Below, in pieces: positions 24,406 through 35,485 of a DNA stretch of 64,000 nucleotides (positions are counted from its first letter, which is position 1; the number at the start of each line of letters is the position of its first letter). The stretch is taken from positions 64,005,001 through 64,069,000 of the forward strand of contig NC_133545.1 in NCBI RefSeq assembly GCF_048773025.1, written 5' to 3'. A program made the translations under genes and the position numbers. The DNA is from Camelus bactrianus (Eukaryota; Chordata; Mammalia; Artiodactyla; Camelidae). Under the pieces are notes generated by a model. It saw only the letters and a list, made by a program, of their open reading frames with translations, made no database searches and was not told the origin of the DNA.

Positions 24406-24600
24406 TTTTAAATAAACTTTTAAAAATTTGAGATACAATTCACATACTATAAAACTCACCATTTTAAAGTATACATTTTACTGGATTTTAGTATAGTCAC
24501 AAGATTATGCAACCATCATCAACATCTACTTATAGAAAAATTTCATCTCCCCAAATAGAAACCCTGTACCCAATATCCTTGAATTAATGTTGGATCAGTA
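24406..24600 (-). mobile_element. Second L1 3' end
   Basis: A new start of the same 3' end order (tttgagatacaattcacata, accattttaaagtatacatt, tagtatagtcacaagattat, caaatagaaaccctgtaccc) directly behind the previous copy, so this is a separate insertion of a related family. Confidence 0.75.
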
Positions 24601-24712
24601 AGCCTAAGAGTCCTTTGTTCTTTCTTTTGCCTTGGGAAAACGATTTAAAACACATTGTCATTTTTATTAAAATTGAAATTTCATCTGAGTGAAAAATAAG
24701 TACTTTGACTTT

Positions 24713-24970
24713 TTAAAATAATCGGTTTATTGAGATGTAATTCATATACCATAAAACTTACCCATTTAAATTGTACAATTTAGAGGTTTATAGTACCTTC
24801 ACAAAGTTGTGTAATCATTACCACTGTCTAATTCCAGAACATTTTCATCATGCCAAAAAGAAACATTGTACCCTTAGCAGTCATTCCCCATTCTTCCCTC
24901 CCCTTAGCCTCTAGCAACCACTAATTTATTCTTTGTTTCTATGAATCTTCCCATTCTGGACGATGTTTAA
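24713..24970 (-). mobile_element. Third L1 3' end
   Basis: cggtttattgagatgtaatt, taaaacttacccatttaaat, cattttcatcatgccaaaaa, caaccactaatttattcttt and ccattctggacgatgttt: the same 3' end order for the third time within 1.15 kb. Confidence 0.75.
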
Positions 24971-25269
24971 CTTCTTAAGGACTAAAAAAAAATTATTATA
25001 CTATTGTCCATGAACCACTTCTTAGAAGCATAAATCACTTGGTTACACAATGTGTGTGTGCACAGGCACAGGCACACGCACACACACCTACTGTTTTTTG
25101 TCACTACTGACATTTTCACACCTCCATGCCACTTTGTTGTACTCACAGGTGAGCTCAGTACCTGTTAAAATACCAAAGTGGGGAAAATATAGGAAGCATA
25201 CGGCAAACTATTGGTATCCTCAACAGAGAGATTTACCCATCTCCCCAGTAATCATATAATTTCAAACTA

Positions 25270-25740
25270 AAACAAGATAATTTTTTAATAAAAAGAAATC
25301 TCTTCCAAAAGAGAATCTCAACACTATAATACTCAGTATTGCTGAGGATGTAAGGAAAGAGTTACTCTCATACACTATCAATTGGAATTTAAAGTATGTA
25401 TAACATTTCTCAAGCCCAATTTGGTGAGATGTATCAAAAATCTTTAAAATATTTGTACTTTTTGACCCAGAAATTCCACCTTAAGGAATTTAATCTAAAT
25501 AAATTATTTTAGAACTCCCTAAAGATATATGTGTAGGGTTGTTTATTATCTCATTGGTATTTAAAATAGCAGAAAACAGGGGAAAAAAACCTAAATTTTT
25601 TAACATTTTTTATTGAGTTAAAACCTAAATATTTTTAAGAGAAAGAGGTTAATTAATTAACTTCCAAAGAGCCATATGATGAATTACCAAATTGTTAAAA
25701 ATTATATTGAGGACCAGCAATGAACAGTGGAATTTGAAAT
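25270..25740 (+). mobile_element. L1 3' region, old L1M type
   Basis: ctcatacactatcaattgga, actttttgacccagaaattc, caccttaaggaatttaatct and aatagcagaaaacaggg match the conserved stretch near the end of old L1 elements. A 23-bp micro-insertion lies inside at 25597-25619. Confidence 0.65.
25597..25619 (-). mobile_element. 23-bp ultra-truncated L1 insertion
   Basis: The minus strand reads aactcaataaaaaatgtt plus AAAAA, matching the 3' terminus of the young L1 at 44989-45156. It is flanked by the perfect 11-bp duplication aaaacctaaat at 25586-25596 and 25620-25630. Confidence 0.7.
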
Positions 25741-27050
25741 AAAAAACACAGTATCATGTACACTAGAACCCCCCAAAATGAAATTCTAAGGTATAAATCT
25801 AACAAAATATGTACAAGGTCTATATGAGAAAAACTACAAAACTCTGGTGAATGACATCAAATAAGCACTAAATCAGTGGAGAGATATTCCATATTACTGA
25901 ATAGGAAGAGTCAATATTGTCAAGATGTCAGCTCTTCCCAACTAGATCTATAGATTCAATGCAATTCCAATCAAAACCCCAACAAGTTATTTTGTGGATA
26001 TTGGCTAATAAAATACTCTAAAGTTTATATGCAGAGGAAAAAGACCTAGGATAGCCAACACAATATTGAATAAGACCAAAGTTGGAGTACTAACACTACC
26101 CAACTTCAAAACTTATGACAGTAAAGCTACAGAAATTAAGACTGTGTGAAATTGGCAAAGGAACAGACAAATAGATCAATGGAACAGAATAGAGAGTCCA
26201 GAAACAGACCATGGACTATTTATAGAATAAATACATATATTTACTTACAAATAAATATAGTCAACTGATCTTTGACAAAGAAGCAGAGGCAATACAATGG
26301 AGCAAAGATAGTCACTTCAATAAATGGTACTGGAACAACTAGACAGCCACAGAATGTCTAGATACAAAAAATAAATCAAGACAGAGTTTAGATCCTTCAC
26401 CAAAATTAACTCAAGATGGATCATAACACCTAAACATAAAATATGAAATTATAAAATTCCTACAAGATAACATAGGAGAAAACCTAGATGACTTTTTCGA
26501 TACACCAAAGGCACAACCCATTAAAGAAAATTGATAAGCTGGATTTCATTAAGTTAAATACTTGAAAAATGATGTAAAGAGAATGAGAAACAAGCCACAG
26601 ACTGAAGGAAAATATTTACAAAAGACACATCTAATAAAGGACTGTTATGCAAAATATACAAAGAACTCTTAAAACACGACAATAAGAAAACAAACAACCC
26701 AATTTAAAAATGGGCCAAAGAATTTAACAGACGCCTCGCCAAAGAAGATAATACAGATGGCAAATAAGCATATGAAAAGAAGCCTCACATCATATGTCAT
26801 CAGCAACATGCAAAGTAAAACAACAAGGAGATACCATTATACATCTATTGGATGTATAATGCAAAGTAAAACAACAAGGAGATACCATTATACATCTATT
26901 AGATGTATAATGCAAAGTAAAACAACAAGATACCATTATATATTTATTCATTGCTGGTGGGGAATGCAAAATGGTATAACCACCTTGGAAGACAGTTTGG
27001 TGGTCTCTTACAAAGCTAAACCTATTCTTCTATATCACCCAGCAATCACA
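25741..27050 (+). mobile_element. L1 ORF2 3' part and tail, degraded
   Basis: Conserved L1 ORF2 words in order: aaattctaaggtataaatct, aatgcaattccaatcaaaac, gacaaatagatcaatggaac, aatggtactggaacaactag, aaatgggccaaagaatttaa and gctggtggggaatgcaaaat. Many frame interruptions, so nonfunctional. It contains a three-copy 51-bp tandem repeat at 26808-26947, which produces the 124-residue frame at 26757-27131. Confidence 0.85.
26808..26947 (+). repeat. Three-copy 51-bp tandem repeat inside L1
   Basis: Unit begins atgcaaagtaaaacaacaag and ends gatgtata. Copies at 26808-26858, 26859-26909 and a partial third from 26910. The first two differ at one base (ttggatg/ttagatg); the third lacks a gag triplet. 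In a normal L1 this segment occurs once. Confidence 0.95.
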
Positions 27051-27589
27051 GTCCTCCCCCTCAGCCCTCTGGGGGAGGTGGTTTTTCCTCCACCACCTTG
27101 TCCCCAGTTCTACGTGATCCCCTCACAGTGACTCCTGGGAGGCAACTGGCTCAATCCCAGCATCTCCGGACCTCAGAATATGGAACTTTTGTGTCTTCTC
27201 TCTGCCTGATGCAGGCTTTGAGGAACTTGGGGTCAAAGTTTCTTCTCCACCATTTCTTTCTATCTACAAACGAGACACTGACAGTTCTACTCTACCTAGA
27301 CTGCCTCTTGCTGTCTTTAGGCTCTGTGAAGGACATCTTCCTCCCAGAATTCCAGATGCAGGGGGACAAGCCACCAAAAATTTTCTAGAAGTTTCCATTC
27401 TTCTCACAGTTTTTAAGGAGGAGGAAAGTAGAAAGTAAACTCTACAAAAACACCCAACCTCTCTATTCTCTCTCCTTTCTTCTCCCTTCCCTCCCCTTTC
27501 TTTTTCTGTTCTTTCCTTTCCTTCCCTTCCCACTGTGGATGGGAGGTGGCTGTGGGTCCTCTAGGTAAGCACAAAAGACTGAAGTTCTG
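27051..27589. other. Intergenic DNA with polypyrimidine tract
   Basis: A C/T-rich run at about 27465-27530 (tctctcctttcttctccctt then similar words). Frames of 96, 89 and 73 residues are low-complexity or fortuitous. Confidence 0.45.
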
Positions 27590-27730
27590 GGAAGTGGTCA
27601 GGGCTTGAGGTGCAGATTTGAAAGGCATCAGCATAGAGGTGATGGTTAACGGTATGGAGTTTATAAGTGAGGAGAGATCGTGGTGCAGGGCAGAGTCCTA
27701 GGTCTCATATTTTATTATTAAGAAGTCTAA
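27590..27730 (-). mobile_element. L2 LINE fragment
   Basis: gaagtggtcagggcttgagg, gatttgaaaggcatcagcat, agaggtgatggttaacggta is the reverse-oriented L2 segment usually reading 'tgggagttatcggcatatagatggtatttaaag'. Confidence 0.5.
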
Positions 27731-28777
27731 GAACTTAAGGAATAGAGATCCAAATGCTCAATATAAGATGATGGAGATGGTGGAGATGCTAACAGTTCTT
27801 AAGAAGAGGTCATGAGAATCACCGGGAACTTTTCCAAATCTGCCAGGAGAATAGGAGCCAAGCCCTGAAGGTCTCTTCCCCAGGAGTGGGCCTGGGTCTT
27901 AAAGCAGAGCTGTTTCCTCCTCTCCACTTAGGCTTTCCAAGCTGCCAGGCTGCAATCACCCACTTCGACCTTCATTTGAGGGTCACAAATGGACAAGTGG
28001 ATTTAGAGGAGCTCATCCCTGGGTTGAAGTTCCTCTTCCTTTACAAGCTGGGGGGGTCTTCACATGCAAACAGCATCTTCATGGTTGATTCCTCCAAATC
28101 TAAAGAACATTATTGCACTTTACATAATGCACCGAAAAGTATGGGAATTTCTTTGTCTTTGCAGAGGCCTGAATTCTCTCTCATTAGCAATGAAAGGAAT
28201 GTTGTACTTAAAAGACTAATCTTTTACTCAAATTGAATCTTCACAACTATATTTATTAAGCTACTGTTTTGTTGTGTGAATGAATTATTTATATTAATTA
28301 TCTATATAATATTGTATTTTAATTTTAAACTATATTCCATTTAGCAATAAGCACTTTTAATAGTTTAAAAAAAGCTGGAAGGGTAGCAATAAATTTTTTT
28401 TTAAAAACTCTGACATATTACAAGGTAAATAACGTAAACCTGGTGAAAGAGGAAAGGCCTCATCTTTCACTTTGTCAAAAAGTAGCTCCTAAATAGCAAC
28501 CAGGGCTTTAGGGAAGGAAAAAAAGATCAAAATGAGCCCTTATGTACTCTTTCACCATGGCACTGGCCAATGGGAAGAGTAGAGGAAAGCTGTCAGTCTT
28601 TTTAAAACAAGGCTGTCCCTACTGTAAAAACTATCAAGCAATTTTATCAGGCAAGTGTTCTGGAAGGAAGTCTTTGAGCCAGGAATTCTTCACTGAAAAA
28701 GTTTCTTTTTCAATTACTGAAGAGAAAGGAACCCTTTCTGAAGATTGTCTTTGAGGGTTAGATGTCTGTAGGGATAA
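27731..28777. other. Intergenic DNA, no gene recognised
   Basis: Frames at 27886-28236 (116 residues) and 28542-28754 (70 residues) lack domains, splice context or codon bias. I see no RNA gene or named repeat. Confidence 0.4.
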
Positions 28778-28925
28778 ATGGATGGATGGATGGATGGATG
28801 GATGAGCAGGTGGACAAATGGACAGATAGATGATTGAGGGATGGAAAGATAGTCAGATGGACAGATGGAGGGATAGATGGATGGATGGATGGTTAGACAG
28901 GTGGGTGGACGGGTGAGTGGAAAGT
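28778..28925 (+). repeat. GATG/GACA tetranucleotide array
   Basis: A clean (GGAT)n run, then diverged gataga/gacagatgg units, then a second short (GGAT)n run and ggtgggtggacggg. A decayed tetranucleotide microsatellite. Confidence 0.9.
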
Positions 28926-29004
28926 ATTTGTCTACATGAACACTTGGAATAGTCCTTAGAAGTGTTAGTTCCTTAAGAATTTATAGTTAATACCTAATTA
29001 AATC

Positions 29005-29165
29005 AACAATTAATTATTGAAAGCCAACGGCTAGCCCCTGTGTTTGGCACAGTCCCTGAAGCACATGTCCTAGACTTCGTGGAGCATACAAACCAGAGGA
29101 AGAGACGAAACAGCAAGCAAATTAATACATCAATTATTAAAAAATATGAAGTAATTTAAAGAGGA
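29005..29165 (-). mobile_element. L2 LINE fragment
   Basis: cctgtgtttggcacagtccc, tagacttcgtggagcataca and agacgaaacagcaagcaaat match the reversed L2 3' region. Confidence 0.5.
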
Positions 29166-30899
29166 TGATCATTATCATCTTAATTTTTTTTTTTAATTCC
29201 ATTAAATTAGAAACAAGTTAGTAGTGCCAATTCCTTCTTACAGGAGGAACACTGGCCACCACAGAGAGAGGGGAATCAAAGATCACATTTAAAAAAAATT
29301 AATATTGGCCAAGTTGCTTGATGTCCTGGCCAATTTTGCTGCTGCCAAAAAAAAGCAAGGGGAATCAATTTAATTCATATCTATATATGAAGATCAACTA
29401 AAAAAGTGCACTGCATAGAAAATATAATACAAATATACCAAACTCAGAAACATTTATTATAACTGAAATTTTAAAACATTTTATTAGATGTCTCTTTTCA
29501 CTTTCTTTCCTATATATCTGTAATATCTAACTTATTGGAATTATTTAAAAAACACTACTACCATACTTAAAAGTATTCCATCACTACTGTATTAAGCTGC
29601 CCTCTGGTGGCTTTTAATTTAGTAAATATCTTTAACTGCCTTAGTATCTGATGTGAAGTATTATTTAAGGTACAAGTTTGTTTCAAACCGTATTAATTCT
29701 TACTTTCTGAATTTATTTATTTGGCAGAAACTTTGAAATATTTATTTAATAAGAATGGATGCTGGTTAATGTCCAGAACAGGGAAAAACAATTAGAAAAT
29801 TCATGAAGCAGAGTTTGTACATGCAGTTTAACGAGTCATCACTTACTAGCTTTGTTTCTCTTATCATTATAGTACAAGAGTGACTAATAAGATCTCAGTC
29901 ATAAAGCACAGAATATAACAATCAAAAGCATCTGAAAACTAAAATATATTTATTAAGTGATGTCCCTAATACATATTAAAGACTCTTGTATTATACAGTG
30001 CAATTAACCTTTGCAATGAAAGTATAAAATATTCTCATTAATGAATTGGCTAAATGTTTGTCAAAGACACAAATAATTTTATAGAGCTGTCTTTTAACTT
30101 CTTGCCAAAGATAAACATGATGTACCTTAAAAACAGATACTTCTAGTCAAACCAGTCCCTTATCTTTTGTAATAAGATGGAAACTGTCAGTCGCTTTTGT
30201 TTTATTTTGTTGAACTTTTTCCAGCATGACTGTAATACATACAGACCAATATATTTCAACCATAAGAGTTTAAAAGTTAGAATATCATTCAACATTTCCT
30301 ATTATTATTCTTTTTAGATAAGGCAAGATCTATTTGGACACAATTAAATTATTTATCTTACATGTATACTCTGAGTTCAAGGAAAGGAGAACCCACTATA
30401 TGAGATTAAACATTTTTTTTCAAATGTTCAAAAGTTCAACATTTTTTTAGGTATTTGAGTACCTTCTGTGTGCTGTGCCTGTGTGGTCTGCACTCTAGAA
30501 AAGAAGGTCAAACCAGAAAAGAAATTCCAAGTACATTTTAAGCTGTTGCTTCATCATGAGAAATAGTACTTGAGAGGAAAAGTACAAGAATCAAATGTTG
30601 AAGACATTTTGGATCAGAAAATAAAGATGAACAGAAACATGTAAGGGGATCACATGTTAGTGAAAAGCACTGAGGGAAATCAGCCATTTTCTAAAACAAA
30701 TGTGTTATATTTGAACACAGAAGTTAAAATAAATCTGCAGCTATCTTCAGCAAAATTCAGAAGATCCATAACACTAGCTTTACCTAAGTAGATAACACAT
30801 ATAAAATGCTATTCATCTGTACCATCGAGTAATTGGCCATTATTAGTAGAAATGGTAGGATTTATGGATCAATTGTTATAAGAAGCTAAATGCAATTAT
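29166..30899. other. Repeat-poor AT-rich block with a CTCF-like motif
   Basis: No named transposon, gene or long frame over 1.7 kb; only homopolymer T and A runs. It contains the CTCF-like site listed separately. Absence of repeats in a repeat-dense region makes it a candidate for conserved noncoding DNA, but this cannot be judged without an alignment. Confidence 0.4.
29595..29611 (-). promoter_or_regulatory. CTCF-like binding motif
   Basis: The plus strand reads agctgccctctggtggct around this site; the minus strand is therefore AGCCACCAGAGGGCAGCT. The core CCACCAGAGGGCAGC agrees with the recalled CTCF consensus CCACCAGGGGGCGC at nearly all strong positions. Motif orientation is minus, pointing towards CDK14. 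Binding is not shown by sequence. Confidence 0.55.
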
Positions 30900-31745
30900 T
30901 AAATTATTTTAAGCTGCTCAAATTTTTTCTTAAATTGATACATCATTTAAATACAGGGAAATGCACAGATCTTATGTGTATATTTTGGTCAGTTTTGAGA
31001 AAACTGACACACAGGTTTCAGTTCTGACACCTGCGTTCATCCACACTCCTATCAAGATAAGTAACGTTCTATCACAGCAGAAAGTCCTCTCAGCCCGTTC
31101 CCAGTCATTCCCCACCACCTCCACCCCAAGCAACTGCTGTTCTGATTTCTGTTAACCATCGGTTAGTTTGCCTGTTCTTGAGATCTTACAGTATGCACTC
31201 TTTTCAGTCTGGGTTCATTTACTCAAACGTAATGTTTGTGAGAGTCATCCTTGCTGTTGTATTAGTAGTTAGTTTCTTCTTATTGCTGAGTTGTATCCCT
31301 CTGTATGAACAGGTCACAGTTTTTCCTTTCTCCTGCTTACGGATACCTGGGCTGGTTCCTCGTTATGGCTACCGGGAATATGGCTGCTATGAGCATTTAC
31401 GTATAGGTCTTTCTGTCGTCATCTTTTCATTTCACTGGGGCATATATTTAGGATTGGGATTGCTGAATTGTATAAGGATATGTTTAACTTTATAGGAAAC
31501 TCCCAAACAACTTCCCAGAGTGGTTATATCATTTTCTACTTCCACTAGCAAAACATGAGAATTTGGAGTTTTTATCCTCTTTCGTTTCAGCCATTCTAGT
31601 GGGTGTGTAGTATCTCATTGTGGTTTAAAATTATACTTTTATAAAAACTTAATAATGTTGAGCATTTTTCAAGTGTTTATTGGCTACTTATATATCTTCT
31701 ATGTGAAGTGACCATTCAAACTTTTTTGCCTCTTTTTAAAGATTG

Positions 31746-31797
<52 letters not shown>

Positions 31798-32190
31798 GTT
31801 TCAGGCATTCTTTATATATTTTGGGTGCAAGTCCTTGGTCAGACACATGTGTTGTAAACATATTCTTCTGTTCTGTGGCTTATCTATTCATTCTTTTAAC
31901 ATTGTCTTTCAAAAGTGTTTAATTTTGACGAAGTCCAATTTACCAATTTTTTTCCCTTTTGTGGTTAGTACTTTCTGTGTTTTCCTCAGGAAATCTTTGC
32001 CTGCCCTGAGATTGCAAAGATATTTTTCTGATTTATCCTAGAAGCTTTATCATTTTATATTTTATGTCTAGGTCTATAATCCATCTGGAATTAATTTCTG
32101 TGTGTGGTGTGAGGGATGAGTTAAGTTTCATTTTTTCCTACATGAATATCTAGTTGTTTCTGCACTGTCTGATGAAATGACTTTGTTCAA
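30900..32190 (-). mobile_element. L1 3' part, old L1M/ME type
   Basis: The plus strand reads the reverse L1 order: ttttgagaaaactgacacac, tttcttcttattgctgagtt, atggctgctatgagcattta, attgggattgctgaattgta, cattctagtgggtgtgtagt, tttaattttgacgaagtcca and atccatctggaattaatttc. The 105-residue frame at 31178-31495 is a relic inside it. An (ATT)n microsatellite sits at 31745-31795. Confidence 0.8.
31745..31795 (+). repeat. (ATT)n microsatellite
   Basis: About 17 perfect att units within the L1 remnant. Confidence 0.95.
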
Positions 32191-33370
32191 GTTTAATTTC
32201 ACTGAAATTATGTCAAGAAAGAGGGAACTCTTAAAAGATGACTGAAAAAGGGGAAATTAGGAGTAAAATAGGACACGATTCATACTTGAGTCATTCTTTG
32301 AACTCATACAGCAAACATGCACAGATGACCATTAATATTTTTAAAAAATACAGCCATCACACATATGAATTTCTGACAGTTAGATCTAGTCTCTGAATGA
32401 ATTAACTAAACTATTTTACATGGAAAGAGTGCTCTCTATCTGCAGCAGAATCCTGACTTTTTTGAAAACTTGCAGTATCTATTTCACTAAGGGCCTCTGA
32501 AGGCATTTAGATACTTTTGGGTGGGGAGAGTGATTGACAATCTTCAGCAGACCTATAGACTGAGCAACAATCAAGCCGAGATCTCTTCTAAATTGAAGAG
32601 TGTTAAGGACTCGAAGGAGTTAGACTGCATGTGATGACACAGACTGGGCTGGGGCAGGCTTTACACCAGGACAAGAAGGGAAAACTAGATTTTTCTCTAT
32701 CTTTAGTCCTGAGATGAGATGGGGTTTGTGTTCTAGGTAGGCGGTAATTTGGAGGAGGCATAAACATGAGGTAGAAGGGGGATGGGGTTGGTGAGCAGCA
32801 TTTTAGCAACACATCAAGGAGTAAAGCCAAGGTCAGAACTCCCCTTGGAAAGGTGTAGCCATGAACCCCTGAAGCACTCCTCTCCAGTGGCTGATTTTCT
32901 GCATGTATTTTCATTTCATAGACTCCCAAGTTCTTGGTAAAGTTATAGCTAGCTCTTGCTTTGGGAAGTTAAGAGAGGGGCTGTGTTTCAGCTTGGAGTG
33001 AGACTGAAAGTGTAGGGAGCAGCAACCTCAAAAAGGTGACCTGTGAAAGGCTTAAAGAATAAACAGAAAAACTTTGCAAGCAGAATACAAACCACAGAGA
33101 GAATATCAAGTGTTTGGTTTTGATGTAACAAATTCCAACTTATGTGAAACACTGTGTATTTATTGTTAGGATTTCTATGTTTTTAAGAAGAAAATTCAGA
33201 CCTAGAAAAGGATTAATCAGAGGCAGAGAGTAGGGTCACACAAAATTTGATTCTTTTTATAAAAGGCAGTTTGAAAGGTGAAAGGTAAATGAATGTATGA
33301 AAGGAAATCTATAGCATAAACGTTATATTCATGAGGTGATCTTAGAATTGTCTGACTTACACAAGATCAT
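32191..33370. other. Intergenic DNA, no gene recognised
   Basis: Includes the 108-residue minus frame at 32603-32929, which has no recognisable domain. No repeat named. Confidence 0.4.
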
Positions 33371-33375
33371 CTAAA

Positions 33376-33580
33376 TGAGTGCTTCTCAAACTTTAATGTT
33401 CAATGTTTAAAGTTGAAATTAATGTTACATGTCAATTATGTATCAGTAAATTTAAAAAAAACTTTAATTTTCATAGAGATAATCTGAGGATTTTGTTTAC
33501 ATGTGGATTCTGATTCAGTAGAACCAGAATGGGACTTAACAGTCTGTATTTTTAACAAGTCTAAAGCAGTGGTTCCCAGG
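33376..33580 (+). mobile_element. MER5-like hAT-Charlie element, interrupted
   Basis: gagtgcttctcaaactttaa, then after an insertion tgtggattctgattcagtag, aaccagaatgggacttaaca and tttttaacaagtctaaagc match the MER5A consensus order. The 61-bp insertion at 33398-33458 interrupts it. Confidence 0.65.
33398..33458 (+). mobile_element. 61-bp truncated L1-like insertion
   Basis: Ends tgttacatgtcaattatgta, tcagtaaatttaaaaa, like the 'gttatatgtcaattatacctcaataaa' end of L1M families. Flanked by a perfect 10-bp duplication aaactttaat at 33388-33397 and 33459-33468. It splits a MER5-like element. Confidence 0.7.
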
Positions 33581-33599
33581 CAAACACAACACTATGTCC

Positions 33600-34840
33600 A
33601 AAAGCTCAAAAGCAAGAGCAATTATGGTGAGTTCAAGGAGCTGAGTGAAGTTCAGAAGGACCAGTGTGTATGGTAGCACAGGAGACAGGCTGCTAAAGTT
33701 GTTGGGGACCAGACTTCACAGGGCTTTATCAATAAGGTGAACTCTTATCCCATTTTCTCAGATGGTCTCAGTTTATGCTCCTGTTCCTTCATAATAATTA
33801 GCAGTACTCCCTTTCACTCTCCAAAGTGAAGCCCCATTTGGATGAGAAACTAAATGATCACACTACCTATAGGTAAAACTTCAACGTTATCTTCATAGGA
33901 AGATATTGATGAATTTTAAGCAGAGAATTGACATTTTAAAAGTGTTTTGAAACAATCCCTCAGGCTGCAGAGAGAACAATGAATTGAAGACCAGTTAGAA
34001 GGCTCTTACAGTTATGCAGGCAAGAGATGATGGTGTCCTGGAGTTGTGGCACTGTGAATGGATAAAAGTGAACAGAATTGCAAACCACTACGGAAAGAGG
34101 AAGATAACAACTGCGTGTATGCACAGGTGGAAGTCAAGTTGACCACTTTTCTAGTTTGGGCAGGCAGGAACGGCATTTGCTATGACAGAGAGAAGAGGAA
34201 GAAAAGGAGGATGGGGGTAGTAGTTAATAAATCTAGTTCTGCACTTGCTGAGAGGAACTGTTGGATATATGTATCCAGAGCTCATAATGAGCCAGTGATC
34301 AGTTTGGGATTCATCAGGAAGTCAGATTGCCCAGGTCAAGCATATAGAGTGGGAAGAGCAGATAATCTGGGGTCACACTGCATTTAATGAGAAAAAAAGA
34401 GCCTGCAAAAGAGGCAGAAATGAAGCGTTCCAAAAGATAGGAGAAAAACTAGGGAATCTTGTATAATTGCTACGAAGGAAAGAAGACATTTGTGAGGGAA
34501 ATGAGGTGTACTGAATGATTCAAAACTGTCAAGTAAAATAAGGTCTGAAAATTCCCACGGGATCCATTGGAAACACTGGTGAGAGGAGTTTCTCTGGGGT
34601 TCCTGGGGATAGAGACTACATTGCAATGAAATGAACAGGAGGCGAACGGAAGAGAAGGGAAATGAAGGGAAGAGAAATCGAGTGTAGATAATGCAGGAAG
34701 TTTGGCTCTAAAGAGGAGGGGAGAAACATAGCTGTAGCTGGAAGGGAAATTGGAAGTGAAGGTTTCCTTTCTTTGAAATAGATTTTCCATTTGTATTTGC
34801 AGATTAGAAGGAGCAGGTAGAAAGAGAAGACTTGAAGACG
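33600..34840 (-). mobile_element. L2 LINE remnant
   Basis: Reverse-oriented L2 words: ccagacttcacagggcttta, gaattttaagcagagaattg, gaccagttagaaggctctta, cagttatgcaggcaagagat and gattcaaaactgtcaagtaa. At about 33765-33885 another old DNA-transposon-like piece interrupts it (ataataattagcagtactcc, tttggatgagaaactaaatg). The minus frames of 80-128 residues in 34384-34873 are decayed L2 or fortuitous. Confidence 0.6.
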
Positions 34841-34883
34841 TGGGAAAGAGAAGCATGTGAGGATCCAGATCATAGATGAAGGT

Positions 34884-35485
34884 TGTATTAGTTATCTTTT
34901 GCTACAAAATAAATTGCCCCCAAATTCAGTAGCATAAAATAGCAAATATTTGTTATCTCATAATTCCAGTGTGTCAGAAACCAGGACACAGCTTAACTGG
35001 GTGCATCTGGCTCAAGTTCTCTCATGAACATGCTGTCAGGCTATTTGCTTGGCCTGTGGTCTCACTGAATGACTCAGCAGTGTGGGGAGAGGAAGGGAGA
35101 GGACTTCTATACTTACTCACCTATCATTGTCAGCATTCAGCTTCTCACAGGCTGGTGAGCCAAGAGCCTCAGTTCCTTAATGGCTCTCAGCTAGAGGCCT
35201 CCCTTAGACCATGAACCTCTCCATAGGGCACCTCACAACAGAGCAGCCGGCTTCCTTCAGGGTCAGTAAGTGAGAGAGGAAGAGAGAGTTAGAGTACCCA
35301 AGACAGAAGTCGTAATATTTTTGTTAACCTAACCTCAGAAGTGACATTCTATTATTTTGACTGTATTCTATGTCTTGGGAGAAGTCACCTGTGTCCAATC
35401 TTCATTCAAGGGGAGGGGATTTCACAGGGTATGAATACCAATAAGTGGGAGTCATCGGGAGACATCTCACAGACTGCCTGCCGCA
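34884..35485 (-). mobile_element. ERVL/MaLR-like solo LTR
   Basis: The reverse complement ends with a poly(A)-site region and ataactaatacaa; the plus strand shows attagttatcttttgctaca, aaataaattgcccccaaatt, ggtgcatctggctcaagttc, aacctaacctcagaagtgac and caaggggaggggatttcaca in the order of a common mammalian LTR. Only LTR sequence is seen. Family subtype not assigned. Confidence 0.6.

Noticed and set aside
26808-26947. CRISPR-like repeated units
   Set aside because: Contiguous tandem copies with no spacers, inside an L1 in mammalian DNA.
26757-27131. 124-residue frame with internal repeats, possible repeat protein
   Set aside because: It is L1 ORF2 relic sequence expanded by a 51-bp tandem repeat.
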